Source of the DNA: Trifolium pratense
Lineage: Eukaryota; Streptophyta; Magnoliopsida; Fabales; Fabaceae
DNA length: 64,000 bases
Direction of reading: 5' to 3'
Assembly: GCF_020283565.1 (NCBI RefSeq)
Contig: NC_060062.1
Location: 31,675,164 to 31,739,163, forward strand
In this document: positions 1-10,225 of the stretch, in pieces
Numbering within the stretch: the stretch's first letter is position 1
Layout: each line of letters opens with the position of its first letter
The notes under the pieces: generated by a model
Told to the model about the DNA's origin: nothing
Databases searched by the model: none
What the model saw: only the letters and a program-made list of their open reading frames with translations
Position numbers and translations under genes: made by a program

Positions 1-993
1 AGGAAGTGAACTACGCCGGCGGCGTGATCCAACCACGCGCGGCGTAATACCTCATCTGAAGATTTGTTTCTCCTCTGACTTGATCACGCGCGGCGTAATG
101 TTAAGAAGAGCAACCACATGCGGCGTGGTAGATCTGGTGCGCGGCGTGGTTGCGATCTGTATTTAAAGAAACTTCATTTTCTGGAAAGGGTTTCGATACT
201 TTGGAGTTCATACTTGATTTTAAGAGTTCTTGTGCATCAATTGGAGTCAGATCCTGTGTTCCAGTGGCTAGATTCAAGGAGTTCAACAGTATGGGAGCAA
301 ATCTTGTGAAGTTGGAGCTTGGATACTTGCTTGTCACCATGAGGAACTAAATCCTCATAGTGGTTGGATCTAGAATATGAACTAAACTGATGTAATCCCA
401 TGTAAATCCTCATATTTGTAATGAATCTCTCTTGTATAAGTGTTATTCAACGAATGTCAGTTCTTAATGCTTTACAATTTCTGATCAACTTTGCAATGAT
501 TTTAGATTTTGGTTATGTATGAGAATATGAGTTAAAATCCGACATGAATTCATTGAGCACTTGAGTGTTTCCGGTCGAGAGATTGAAACATAGAGTGTAA
601 CATAAGATCAACGCACTTTTAATTACTCCGTTACCGGTAGCTTCCATCCAAGAGATTGGAGAAGTATCGGTAAAGGATAGGGTGAATTTATCAAGAGATT
701 GAAGTTCATCATATTGTTGATCTAGTTGTGACACTTGAGCGGTTCATTACGATATGATTGATTACATGCGATTGCTATAGTTTACGGAGTTTCGATGATC
801 CAACCATACTCTTTTAATATTTGATTTCTAAAACGTTTTTTACAAACCAATTACTCAAACAAACCCCCAAACATGTGTTTTACTTTCATAATGTTCATAG
901 ACATAGTTGAATTGTTCGAATGTATCACAATCCCTGTGGATCGATAATTTTATTACTATTGACGATATTTGTACACTTGCAAAGAGTCAATCA
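1..993 (+). mobile_element. Athila-related LTR, left end outside window
   Basis: This stretch matches the reverse complement of the 1296-bp LTR at 1028-2323 along most of its length: GC-rich CGCGGCGTG motifs at 20-147, the block around 553-780, and the shared end block around 935-993. It is clearly diverged from that LTR, so it is a related but separate family member in opposite orientation. It ends in TCA at 991-993, after which EXO70 coding sequence starts. No primer binding site follows, so it is a 3' LTR or solo LTR rather than a 5' LTR. The left terminus and target duplication partner lie outside the window. Confidence 0.75.
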
Positions 994-1027
994 AAGACCC
1001 AGCCTTAAGATATTTTTTCATGATGAA

Positions 1028-2323
1028 TGATGATAAATTTCGCAAGTGTACGAAAATCACGTAGTAATAAAATATCGATCCACAGGGATTGTGTGATCAA
1101 ACTAGTCGAACGGTGTTCATAGACATTATACAAAAAATACACATGAATTGGGGGTATGTTGAGTAATGAATTGCTAGAAAATGTGCTTGATAATATGAAA
1201 AAGTGAGGTAGAATCATCAGAATCATCTAGGCTATAGCTAACCGCATGCAACCTACAATGTATAAGAACTACTCAAGTATTCACAACTAGATCGACAAAA
1301 TAGTGAATCGCAATCTCTTGTCAAAATCCACTCTATTCGTTGTCGATACTCCCCCGATCTCTCGGGCGGAAGCTACCTACAACGAATGATATTAACGCAC
1401 GTCAATCGTTTGCTACACTCTATGCCTCAATCTCTCGACCGGAGACACTCGAGCGCTCAATTCAATTCAGTTCAGACATTAAATCAATACTCTCGCACGT
1501 GACTTAACTCAAAATCATTACAACACTAATGAAGGATTGTAAAGCATTAGAAACAGACTTGAATTGAATGAATACTATAAAGAGAGTATGATCTTACACA
1601 ATTGCAGGTTACATTCAGATGAACTACATCCTAAACTACCTAGATTCTACCTCCGAGGGAGTTTAGCTCCTCATCGTTCTTCGTACGCTTCCTCGCTTCA
1701 TCGCCACGGCTTGTGAATCCATGATCTGATGCGCTTGGAGCTCTCCGCTGGAGTGTGAATCACGATCTTCAAGTTCCAAGATCAGAATGTAGTCCAATTT
1801 CGCAGAATTTTCCAACCCCAAAACAGAATTATGCAGAAAATATATATACAGAACGCAACCACGCCGCGCGCCAGATCCATCACGCCGCGCGTGGTTGCAA
1901 ATCCATCAACTGCGCCGCGCGTGGTAACAGAATCACGCGGCGCGTGATCAAGTCAGAGGCAATCTTCATCTTCAATCAAGACTTCACGCCGCGCGTGGTC
2001 AAGTATCACGCGGCGCGTAGTCAAGTCAGAGAGCAATCCAGTTCCTGCACCAAGCTTCACGCCGCGCGTGGTCAAGTATCACGCCGCGCGTGATCAGAGT
2101 GAAAATCCTTGCTCCCTGTGAGCTCCATCACGCGGCGCGTGATGGGCTACGCCCCCAGCGTAGTGAAAATCATTCAAATCCTGCAGTTTTTCCTGTTTTC
2201 TTGCAAAACAAGTAATCAAGCTAATGGTTAGATTTCTCTCATATTTATTGCTAAAAACCTACTAAAATGTATCTAATGTTGCTAAAATAGGCATGGAATA
2301 GAGAGTGTGACGATTTGTCATCA
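1028..2323 (-). repeat. 3' LTR of the Athila-like element
   Basis: Right-hand partner is 8473-9768. It contains ten GC-rich inverted motifs at 1858-2165. The 112-aa open frame through it is repetitive and has no protein look. Confidence 0.93.
1858..2165. repeat. Array of GC-rich short inverted repeats in the LTR
   Basis: About ten copies of a 13-17 base motif of the form CACGC-(C/G)GC-GCGTG, spaced about 15-50 bases. Many copies form perfect arms around a 3-base centre, such as ATCACGCGGCGCGTGAT. The last copy is the variant CTACGCCCCCAGCGTAG. The same array is in the other LTR at 9303-9610. Confidence 0.85.
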
Positions 2324-3713
2324 CAACCCCAAACTTGAACCTTTCCTTGTCCTCAAGGAAACAACTTTTACCTCAAGCTTTTGTGTCAAGACCTTGGCAT
2401 TTTCCTTAAATTCACTCGAATCATACATACGTGAGACTCACCTGATGATCAATGATCCACCTGCAAACAATGCTCAATTGCACAACCGTTCCCGCAAGAC
2501 ATTTTCAAGTAGTTCACACTTTTCGACCAAGGCTCTATGATTTCATCACACTACTCACATGCACTCTTCAGTTTTTTTGGTAATTCACTCAAATCAACAC
2601 ATCAATGCAAGTCAACAATAATTTTGCAAGTAGTCTAAGAATTCATTCGGTTCACTTTGTGCACACACATTAGAGGACTTTTAGGGTTATAACGTGGCTT
2701 GGCTAGGGTGGATGGTGACATTTTTGGATAAGTAGTAGAAAAACTTGGAGTTAGATCCCCCTAAGGTCAACAAAATTTCATAAACCAAACCCCTTTTGAA
2801 CTATAGTGGACTAGAGGACTTTTTCATATCAACAAACAAAGTTTTGCAATTCTTTGAATTCAAGGCTATCACTTCTTTTGTACTTCTTTTCCATTTTTTT
2901 CTTTCACATACATCTCTTCTTTCATTTTCACTTTTGTTTTTTTTTCTTTGCCTTGCAAAATTTGAAATTTTTCTCAATTTTGTTCTCTAGTACCCTCACC
3001 CCAAACTTTATTTGTTGCTAATTCCAAAGAGCAACCCCAAACTTAGTAGTGAGCAATGCGCATCAACCACTAATTAGGTGCCTAACCTCCAAGAAAGTCA
3101 TTCCTTTTTTTTCATCAAAAATTTCTTAAGGTTTTGCAAAAACATTTTCTTTTTCAGCTCAAATTGGTTAAGCAAAGGATAATTATAAGTAAGGGTGGAT
3201 AGAAAGGCTCAAAGGTACCAAGAAACATGCCTCGTGTGTGCTACAAAAGTACCAATCAAATACAAAGATGACACGCAAAATCGAGAGACAATACAAGAGT
3301 GGATATCACACATAGAAGAACAATGAGTGTTTGGCTCAATACCTCACGGTTGGGTCGAATCAAAGAACCGGTCAAAAAGTGTGCGTTCCCTTCCTTTGCC
3401 TCTTGATCACATGAGTGCAACAAGCTATTGCACTGCAAGTTTCACATATCACACACGGAGAAAATCAAGTAATTGATACTCAAGTGACTAGAAAGAACAT
3501 GCCAAAATGTTGAAACCAACTCTAGAGGTAAAAATCATTCCACAATTAAACAAAAGAAGATTCAATTTCAGAGTACACATTTAAAACATCCAGCCAATAT
3601 CCAAGCAACATCAGAATATTATTACAAACCAAGCAAATAAAAGACAAAAAGTAAAGATAGAGATAGAGTAGTAGAACAGTAGCAGCAGCAGCAGAACATC
3701 ATCATCAACAACA
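2324..3713 (-). other. 3' internal non-coding region of the Athila-like element
   Basis: Lies between the second ORF and the 3' LTR. On the - strand it ends with a polypurine-like AGTTTGGGGTTG (2324-2335) abutting the LTR, the expected plus-strand primer. The rest is AT-rich with a T/C-rich run near 2870-2960 and no credible ORF. Confidence 0.7.
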
Positions 3714-5234
3714 TCAAACCGCATCATCCGGCTGGCCAGTGAAGTAGTTTGTGAACGGGCTATTCAAATTCAAATTCAGCCCATCCACATCCAGCATTTC
3801 CCTTTCCATCGCAGCAGCCTCATCCTGCTCAACCCGGCGTCGCCTCTCGATCTCAGCCAACTCAGAAGTTCTCAGACCCGAATTGTATGCTTGTCTGGCC
3901 TGAAATGAGTTCAGCTCTCTCGCCTGATGCGCCTCCCAATCAGTATCAATGGGATACAAAGTCCCAAAAGTGGGAGGAGGGAAAGTAGACCGATAAGTCA
4001 TAGCCTCGGTGTACATGGAAGAGGCGGTATCAAAGTAGAGGTTCGGCAGCCCGGAATATTGAGAAATTTCCATTTGATGCAACATTGAAGCAAGCTGATT
4101 CATATCATGAGAGTACCGAGGAGGATCTTGAGCTGGTATATCATGATACTCATTTGCCGGATCCCCTTGTTGATCCGGATGATTACCTTCTTCAAACCTG
4201 TTAATTTCTTCCTCCTCTCTCAAGGCTTCCTCTCTCGCAGCATTCCCCTCACCTCGGGGCACAATGGGTCCTCTCTCAAACTTTTTGATGAAGTATGATA
4301 AAGACAATGGACGAACGGGATGAAGATCACCTTCTTGCACATTCATGGGAACATTATTCGCCCTACACAAAGCAGCGATGAGATTACAATGTCCCAAAGT
4401 AAAGGTCGGATTCGGATGATTGGCTATCTCGTGAAGATCTTTTTGTAACCAATACCCAAGATTAATAAACTTCCCTTCCACCAACAATCGGACCGCGTGC
4501 GCATTATCCAGCTGAATTTCTGAATTGTTGCCTACAACCCTCACATTTTTCAGCCAAAATTCACCCCAAGCTCGGTGAACCGGATTAAAACTTGTTAAGC
4601 TCAACCTTCTAGGAAGAGAAGCTGCAGAATGGGGTAGCCACGTTGCTCCCGGACGACACACAATATTCTTTAATTCCTCCCTAACTTCGATCCCACTCTT
4701 GTCTATCCTTTCTCTATCACGCAAGAGTTCACACACTCCTCCAGCAGCACAACCAAGCAGATTATTTATAGTTTCAAAAGAATAACTCACTTTCACACCC
4801 CTAACCACAGAAACATACTCCGGAAACATTGGTTGATCCGGTAAATAGGCATTTGCAAAGAATTCCCTAGCCCACATCTGATTTCCAGGATTCATTTCAT
4901 CTTTAATCATCAATTTATTAAATCTCTCCCATCCCCTAGACCTTATCTCATTCCCTAACTCGGCTACACCCTTCAACAAATCCTCACCAAAACCCTTCTC
5001 TTGATTAATAGTAAAGGTTCGAATTTGTGAGTACCTTTTTTCATGGACTTCACTGATGAAGTGGGGATGAACCTGTTGCCGAGTGACATTGCTCCGGCGA
5101 GGAGGAGATGCTTGAGCAGACCGAGAAGATTGACCCTTGCTTGCACTCATCTTCGTTCTTGGTTTCTTCGGAGGCTCTTGTGGTGGATTAGCATCACTCT
5201 TCTTCTTTCCCTTACCAGTTAGCCTAGTCAACAT
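3714..5234 (-). CDS. Retrotransposon ORF2 in env position, plant transposon-protein-like
   Basis: An open frame of 506 codons from the Met at 5234 (MLTRLTGKGKKKSD). The frame is open further upstream to 5567, but that part is low-complexity and overlaps the hairpin array, so the inner Met is preferred. The N-terminus is very basic (Lys/Arg-rich, first 60 residues), followed by a globular region with HFISEVHEKRY, GWERFNKL, FANAYLP and VHRAWGEFWLKN, then an acidic tail with EEALREEEEINRFEEG. It resembles the putative plant transposon protein domain found in Athila-type third ORFs. No convincing signal peptide or membrane anchor is visible, so an envelope role is not supported. Function is unknown; the open frame suggests recent activity. 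Confidence 0.65.
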   Translation of the reverse strand: MLTRLTGKGKKKSDANPPQEPPKKPRTKMSASKGQSSRSAQASPPRRSNVTRQQVHPHFISEVHEKRYSQIRTFTINQEKGFGEDLLKGVAELGNEIRSRGWERFNKLMIKDEMNPGNQMWAREFFANAYLPDQPMFPEYVSVVRGVKVSYSFETINNLLGCAAGGVCELLRDRERIDKSGIEVREELKNIVCRPGATWLPHSAASLPRRLSLTSFNPVHRAWGEFWLKNVRVVGNNSEIQLDNAHAVRLLVEGKFINLGYWLQKDLHEIANHPNPTFTLGHCNLIAALCRANNVPMNVQEGDLHPVRPLSLSYFIKKFERGPIVPRGEGNAAREEALREEEEINRFEEGNHPDQQGDPANEYHDIPAQDPPRYSHDMNQLASMLHQMEISQYSGLPNLYFDTASSMYTEAMTYRSTFPPPTFGTLYPIDTDWEAHQARELNSFQARQAYNSGLRTSELAEIERRRRVEQDEAAAMEREMLDVDGLNLNLNSPFTNYFTGQPDDAV

Positions 5235-5512
5235 GGTGATGGTCGATTGAAATGGGTTAATTTGGGGAAATGGTGAAATGAGATGAAATGAGGGATTTGG
5301 AGTGGAATTAGGAGTGGGTGATATGGGTGTAATGTGAATGTGAATGAAATGGATGATTGGAGGTGATTGGAAGTGAAATTGAAGGAGTTTGGAGAGTGAA
5401 AATGGGTTGTTAATGGAGTTTTCCGTGTGGGAGACCGTGTGAATTGATGATGGGACGGATGGAGTGGTTGAGAAGATGAAGAAATTCAAATTTGACACGC
5501 TTTCCTGTGTAA

Positions 5513-5767
5513 CCACGCCGCGCGTGACCCCTGCTACGCCGCGCGTAGTACCAATTGTAACGGTCAAGAACTTCTTTCAAACAGGCCACGCCGCGCGTAA
5601 TCACCATCACGCGGCGCGTAGTCAACTAGTCAGAGACTCCATATTTCTCCAGTCTTCACGCAGCGCGTGATATACCCCTACGCCGCGCGTGATGCCTTCT
5701 GAAAACTTCCTCCTCTGTGATGAAGGAGCACGCCGCGCGTGATTGTACTGCGCCCCCGGCGTAGTAG
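5513..5767. repeat. Internal array of GC-rich short inverted repeats before ORF2
   Basis: Eight copies of the LTR-type motif (for example CTACGCCGCGCGTAG, CACGCGGCGCGTAG) lie between the gag-protease stop and ORF2. The terminal copy again has the CCCCC centre (TGCGCCCCCGGCGTAG), as in the LTR array. This duplicates the LTR motif set at the place where an internal promoter or leader for ORF2 would be expected. Confidence 0.8.
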
Positions 5768-5925
5768 ACTCTGTTTTGCCCTGTTCTGCTTTCGTCTTTG
5801 CTTCTGCTACACACCGACCTACATACTTCAAAAGAAAACACATGAAAACATTAAAAACCGTTGGGTTGCCTCCCAACCAGCGCTTGTTTAACGTCCCGAT
5901 GCTTGACGTTCCATGCCCCTAAGGG
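5768..5925 (-). other. Spacer where reverse transcriptase and integrase are missing
   Basis: Only about 360 bases separate the gag-protease stop (5926) from the extended ORF2 frame, whereas an autonomous Athila carries several kb of pol here. The piece next to the stop contains GGTTGGGAGGCAACCCAA (- strand), which I recall as typical of the pol-env junction in plant Athila elements. That suggests deletion of pol with the downstream junction kept. Confidence 0.5.
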
Positions 5926-8340
5926 TCACGGAGAAGAAGCGCCACCATGTGGCAAGTAGTGTGCATTCCAAGGTAACTTAAGCGCATGTTTAACAATATG
6001 ATCATAAACCTGGATTTTAAAACATTGGGGGTCACCATCATCACACTCCATCTTATCAAAAACATTGAACGTGACCTGCTGATCATCAGTCCTTAGCATG
6101 AGTTCCCCCATCTCCACATCGATTAGGGCACGGCTAGTTGCTAAAAAGGGTCTACCAAGCAGCAAAGGTTCCCACTCTCTAGTTTCTTCTATGTCTAAGA
6201 CCACAAAATCCGCGGGAAACACAAACCCAGCTACCTTAACCAACACATCGTGGAGAATACCTTCCGGATGCACAACCGATCTATCCGCCAAAGAGAGACT
6301 CATCTTTGTCGGCTTTGCTACCGCTCCCGGTATCTTCTTCATCATTGATAACGGCATCAGGTTAATGCTAGCACCCAAATCACACAAAGCTTTTTCAATA
6401 GTGAGATTTCCAATAGAACAAGGAATTGTAAAGCTCCCCGGATCTTTCTTTTTCTGAGGTAGCTTCCTTTGGATGAGGGCGCTGCACCCCTCCGTCATAC
6501 TTACCATTTCATCATCCAATGGTTTTCTTTTCCTTGTGAGCAGCTCCTTCAAAAACTTTGCATAACTCGGCATTTGCTCCAAAGCCTCAACTAAAGGTAT
6601 AGCCATCTCAAGCTTGTTCAACACTTTCATGAACTTCTTGAACTCCTTCTCCCGCTCAAGATTCTTCACTTTCTTTCTCCTAGGAAAAGGCATCCTAGCA
6701 TATGGCGATTCGTCAACTCCCTTACCTTTCTCAACCTTCTTACTCTCTTTTTCTTTTATCTCCCTCTGTTTTTCAACTTCTTCTTTCTCATCCTCACTAA
6801 TCTCAACTTCCTTGGTCATAGTTTCCTTTTCTACTTCTCCCTCATATCTCTCATTTTCAACCACAACTTCTTGCTTATTTTCAACTTCTCCCTCAATGAC
6901 CTTCTTTTTCAAGGGTTTCTCCACAGCTGGCCTTTCCGGAATCTCCCTACTCCTCAACGTGATTCCATTACAAGTTTCGTTTTTCGGATTATCATGAGTG
7001 TTTCCACCGAAACCTCCTTGGTTTTGCAACATAGAAAACTGCCTTGACAGCTGCCCCATTTGCACCTCAAGATTCTTGATAGAAGCTTCATGATTCTTGT
7101 TAGAGGTTGCTTGACTCGATTTCATCGCTTCAAAGTTGCTTTGAGTCATGAGCATGAACTGATTTAGAGTCTCTTCCATCCTTGATGGAGGCCTTTGCTG
7201 CTGTTGCGGTGCACCTTGACTTTGCATACCGTTCCCCCATCCGGACCCGTTGTTATTGTTGTTGTACGGCTTCCGAAAATTGGCCAAGTAGCGAGCCTCC
7301 TCTGAACCCTCCGGGAAGCATCCGCCATTTGGGTGATCCTGCAAACAAAAATCACAGCGCACATTGTCAATTTTACCTATTGGAGAAGTTTGGACTTGCG
7401 GATTGGACAGCAGCTTCATCATTGCTTCCATTTGGCTAGTCATGAGCTTTTGCTGCGCCAATAGAGCTGTTTGAGTATCCAATTCCAACACTCCGCCTTT
7501 CTTTTTGGCTCCTCTATCATTAGTAGCTCTATACTCGTTTTGAGCCATGCTTTCCACCAATTCTCTTGCTTCAGCTTCATCACGGTTCTTCAACGAACCA
7601 CCGGCTGATGCATCAAGTATCATTCGCGTTTGAGCCCTCAAACCTTGGGTAAACATTTGCATCTGATTGTGGCCATCGAAACCGTGATTCGGACACCTTT
7701 TAAGGCAGACTTTGAACCTCTCCCAAGCATCATACAACGTTTCACCATCCGCTTGTTCGAAGTTGCTAATTTCAGCCCTTCTTTCTAGAAACTTATGAAT
7801 AGGAAAGTAACGATCTAAGAACTTCCGCTCCAGCTGTCTCCAAGTCTCAATCGTTCCGGCGGGTATCGTGTCTAACCAATCTTTAGCACGGCCGGTGAGA
7901 GAATGCTTGAATAACCTCAGTCTTTTGTCCGATTCGCTCACCCCCGGTGGATCGGTATAGTCGCATGCTTCATAGAAGTGAGACAAGTGTAAATTCGGAC
8001 ATTGAGCTTCCGAACCTGAATACGGATTCTCTTTTAAAGCGGAAAGGACCGTGTTCTTGATGTCGAATGAAACAGGATTCGCCGGCTGAAAGCCTTGGTT
8101 TGCCAACGCGTCATTGTCTCTCCTTCCATAATCACCAAGGGTACGCCTTGGCGGTTGAGGAACCGGTGGAACCTGTTCTTCCTCCATTGTTGCTGAATTC
8201 TGTCCTTGACAGTCCGGTGTATCCCTTAGCAAAGCTGTTCCCCTTAAAGCTTGGGCTTCCCTTGTTGCCTTTCGAATTGCGCGAGCTGTCTTTTCAATCT
8301 CTGGATCAAAGTGCAACTCTTGAGGACCTGTTCTCCGCAT
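5926..8340 (-). CDS. Athila-like gag-protease polyprotein
   Basis: A frame of 804 codons from the Met at 8340 (MRRTGPQELHFDPEIEK); an upstream Met at 8442 would add a hydrophobic leader lying close to the primer site and is less likely. Counting from the upstream Met, a retrotransposon gag domain covers about 140-300 (FKHSLTGRAKDWLDTIP, WRQLERKFLDRYFP). A Cys-His motif CDFCLQDHPNGGC follows at about 375 with atypical spacing (CX2CX3HX4C). A charged Glu/Lys region covers about 530-610. A retropepsin-like protease has CDLGASINLM at 687-696 and LLLGRPFL near 763. The frame stops soon after the protease; no reverse transcriptase follows. The frame is uninterrupted, in keeping with a recent copy whose Gag may still be made. 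Confidence 0.88.
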   Translation of the reverse strand: MRRTGPQELHFDPEIEKTARAIRKATREAQALRGTALLRDTPDCQGQNSATMEEEQVPPVPQPPRRTLGDYGRRDNDALANQGFQPANPVSFDIKNTVLSALKENPYSGSEAQCPNLHLSHFYEACDYTDPPGVSESDKRLRLFKHSLTGRAKDWLDTIPAGTIETWRQLERKFLDRYFPIHKFLERRAEISNFEQADGETLYDAWERFKVCLKRCPNHGFDGHNQMQMFTQGLRAQTRMILDASAGGSLKNRDEAEARELVESMAQNEYRATNDRGAKKKGGVLELDTQTALLAQQKLMTSQMEAMMKLLSNPQVQTSPIGKIDNVRCDFCLQDHPNGGCFPEGSEEARYLANFRKPYNNNNNGSGWGNGMQSQGAPQQQQRPPSRMEETLNQFMLMTQSNFEAMKSSQATSNKNHEASIKNLEVQMGQLSRQFSMLQNQGGFGGNTHDNPKNETCNGITLRSREIPERPAVEKPLKKKVIEGEVENKQEVVVENERYEGEVEKETMTKEVEISEDEKEEVEKQREIKEKESKKVEKGKGVDESPYARMPFPRRKKVKNLEREKEFKKFMKVLNKLEMAIPLVEALEQMPSYAKFLKELLTRKRKPLDDEMVSMTEGCSALIQRKLPQKKKDPGSFTIPCSIGNLTIEKALCDLGASINLMPLSMMKKIPGAVAKPTKMSLSLADRSVVHPEGILHDVLVKVAGFVFPADFVVLDIEETREWEPLLLGRPFLATSRALIDVEMGELMLRTDDQQVTFNVFDKMECDDGDPQCFKIQVYDHIVKHALKLPWNAHYLPHGGASSP

Positions 8341-8446
8341 GCACAATGAAACACACAAGTAGAACGCTCCGGGAGAAAAATGTAAAACAGAAAATAATAA
8401 AGAAACACAGAAAATATGAACACTATTGCCTAGTTGAATCAATCAC

Positions 8447-8466
8447 AATCCCTGGCAACGGCGCCA
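8447..8466 (-). promoter_or_regulatory. Primer binding site, tRNA-Asp type
   Basis: On the - strand this reads TGGCGCCGTTGCCAGGGATT, six bases inside the 5' LTR. It matches the complement of a plant tRNA-Asp 3' end, as known for Athila elements, with about two mismatches. Confidence 0.8.
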
Positions 8467-8472
8467 AAAACT

Positions 8473-9768
8473 TGATGATAAATTTCGCAAGTGTACGAAA
8501 ATCACGTAGTAATAAAATATCGATCCACAGGGATTGTGTGATCAAACTAGTCGAACGGTGTTCATAGACATTATACAAAAAATACACATGAATTGGGGGT
8601 ATGTTGAGTAATGAATTGCTAGAAAATGTGCTTGATAATATGAAAAAGTGAGGTAGAATCATCAGAATCATCTAGGCTATAGCTAACCGCATGCAACCTA
8701 CAATGTATAAGAACTACTCAAGTATTCACAACTAGATCGACAAAATAGTGAATCGCAATCTCTTGTCAAAATCCACTCTATTCGTTGTCGATACTCCCCC
8801 GATCTCTCGGGCGGAAGCTACCTACAACGAATGATATTAACGCACGTCAATCGTTTGCTACACTCTATGCCTCAATCTCTCGACCGGAGACACTCGAGCG
8901 CTCAATTCAATTCAGTTCAGACATTAAATCAATACTCTCGCACGTGACTTAACTCAAAATCATTACAACACTAATGAAGGATTGTAAAGCATTAGAAACA
9001 GACTTGAATTGAATGAATACTATAAAGAGAGTATGATCTTACACAATTGCAGGTTACATTCAGATGAACTACATCCTAAACTACCTAGATTCTACCTCCG
9101 AGGGAGTTTAGCTCCTCATCGTTCTTCGTACGCTTCCTCGCTTCATCGCCACGGCTTGTGAATCCATGATCTGATGCGCTTGGAGCTCTCCGCTGGAGTG
9201 TGAATCACGATCTTCAAGTTCCAAGATCAGAATGTAGTCCAATTTCGCAGAATTTTCCAACCCCAAAACAGAATTATGCAGAAAATATATATACAGAACG
9301 CAACCACGCCGCGCGCCAGATCCATCACGCCGCGCGTGGTTGCAAATCCATCAACTGCGCCGCGCGTGGTAACAGAATCACGCGGCGCGTGATCAAGTCA
9401 GAGGCAATCTTCATCTTCAATCAAGACTTCACGCCGCGCGTGGTCAAGTATCACGCGGCGCGTAGTCAAGTCAGAGAGCAATCCAGTTCCTGCACCAAGC
9501 TTCACGCCGCGCGTGGTCAAGTATCACGCCGCGCGTGATCAGAGTGAAAATCCTTGCTCCCTGTGAGCTCCATCACGCGGCGCGTGATGGGCTACGCCCC
9601 CAGCGTAGTGAAAATCATTCAAATCCTGCAGTTTTTCCTGTTTTCTTGCAAAACAAGTAATCAAGCTAATGGTTAGATTTCTCTCATATTTATTGCTAAA
9701 AACCTACTAAAATGTATCTAATGTTGCTAAAATAGGCATGGAATAGAGAGTGTGACGATTTGTCATCA
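8473..9768 (-). repeat. 5' LTR of the Athila-like element
   Basis: Same sequence as 1028-2323. Read on the - strand, the hairpin-motif array (9303-9610) lies 160-465 bases from the LTR start, i.e. in the expected U3. A TATA-like CTTTATAGT follows near 9020-9032, so the array would sit upstream of transcription start. U3/R/U5 borders were not determined. Confidence 0.93.
9303..9610. repeat. Array of GC-rich short inverted repeats, second LTR copy
   Basis: Identical to the array at 1858-2165. Confidence 0.85.
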
Positions 9769-10225
9769 ATGAACAATCTAAGTCATGTTATGTGCGGACT
9801 TGAAACCTTTTGGGACGATAGGTTCTGTAAAAACACAGAGCAATACTTTGAACTCTATTGTAGAAGCTCTTGGAATAAGGTGATAGATATTTTGAAGATG
9901 GATATGAATGGGTCGGTGGCGCACAATTCTGAATCTGATTCAATGAAAGACAAGCTCAATTTATTCAATAACAAGTTTAGGGAGATTTGTGGAATTCAAT
10001 CTACATGGTGTGTTTATAATGAGCAAACTAAGGAAACAAATAATAATTTTGATTGAAAGCATTTTGTTGCCAACATATGAAAACTTCATTTGTTTGTTTC
10101 ATAATATTGTTGGTACAAATGCAGATGAGTATATCGACTATGGAATTTCTGACATTCAATATCAACTCAATATGTTTCTGTTAGAGGAAGTTGATTTTGA
10201 TAAAGGATTGATGAAAACCAATTAG

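Larger units (their letters stand above)
1028..9768 (-). mobile_element. Athila-like Ty3 LTR retrotransposon, non-autonomous, intact ends
   Basis: LTRs of 1296 bp lie at 1028-2323 and 8473-9768 (constant offset 7445), begin TG and end CA, and look identical by eye. Five-base duplications ATGAA sit at 1023-1027 and 9769-9773. The tRNA-Asp-type primer site next to the right LTR makes that the 5' LTR, so the element reads on the - strand. The inside carries a gag-protease ORF (8340-5926), a repeat-rich spacer and a second ORF in env position (5234-3714). Reverse transcriptase, RNase H and integrase are absent, so transposition would need a helper. Near-zero LTR divergence indicates a very recent insertion. 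Athila assignment rests on primer type, gag/protease and layout. Confidence 0.92.
993..10225 (+). pseudogene. EXO70J-like gene split by retrotransposons (3' remnant)
   Basis: Coding sequence resumes in one frame at 993-1027 (residues KDPALRYFFMMN) and again at 9774-10225, directly across the Athila-like insertion with target duplication ATGAA. The pieces align with the C-terminal part of the EXO70J gene at 11212-11973 (ALRYFFMLNN, then FWDDRF, SMKDKLNLFN, CGIQSTWCV, NADEY). A one-base gain in the AAA run at 10025-10027 shifts the frame after the WCV motif; the frame then continues to a stop at 10223-10225. The upstream part must lie left of the window, beyond the first LTR. EXO70 proteins are exocyst subunits; this copy cannot make one. 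Confidence 0.85.

Noticed and set aside
1755..2093. 112-aa open frame in the LTR (and its twin at 9200-9538)
   Set aside because: It lies inside the LTR, is identical in both copies and is largely translation of the GC-rich hairpin motifs (HAARG-type repeats); no gene features.
1858..2165. CRISPR-like array
   Set aside because: Motifs are 13-17 bases at uneven spacing within an LTR of a plant retrotransposon; no cas genes.
3714..5234. A retroviral envelope protein
   Set aside because: It is in env position, but I see no signal peptide, cleavage site or membrane anchor; only the plant transposon-protein likeness is supported.
6098..6997. Plus-strand frames opposite gag-protease
   Set aside because: Low-complexity Ser/Phe-rich shadows of the - strand polyprotein.
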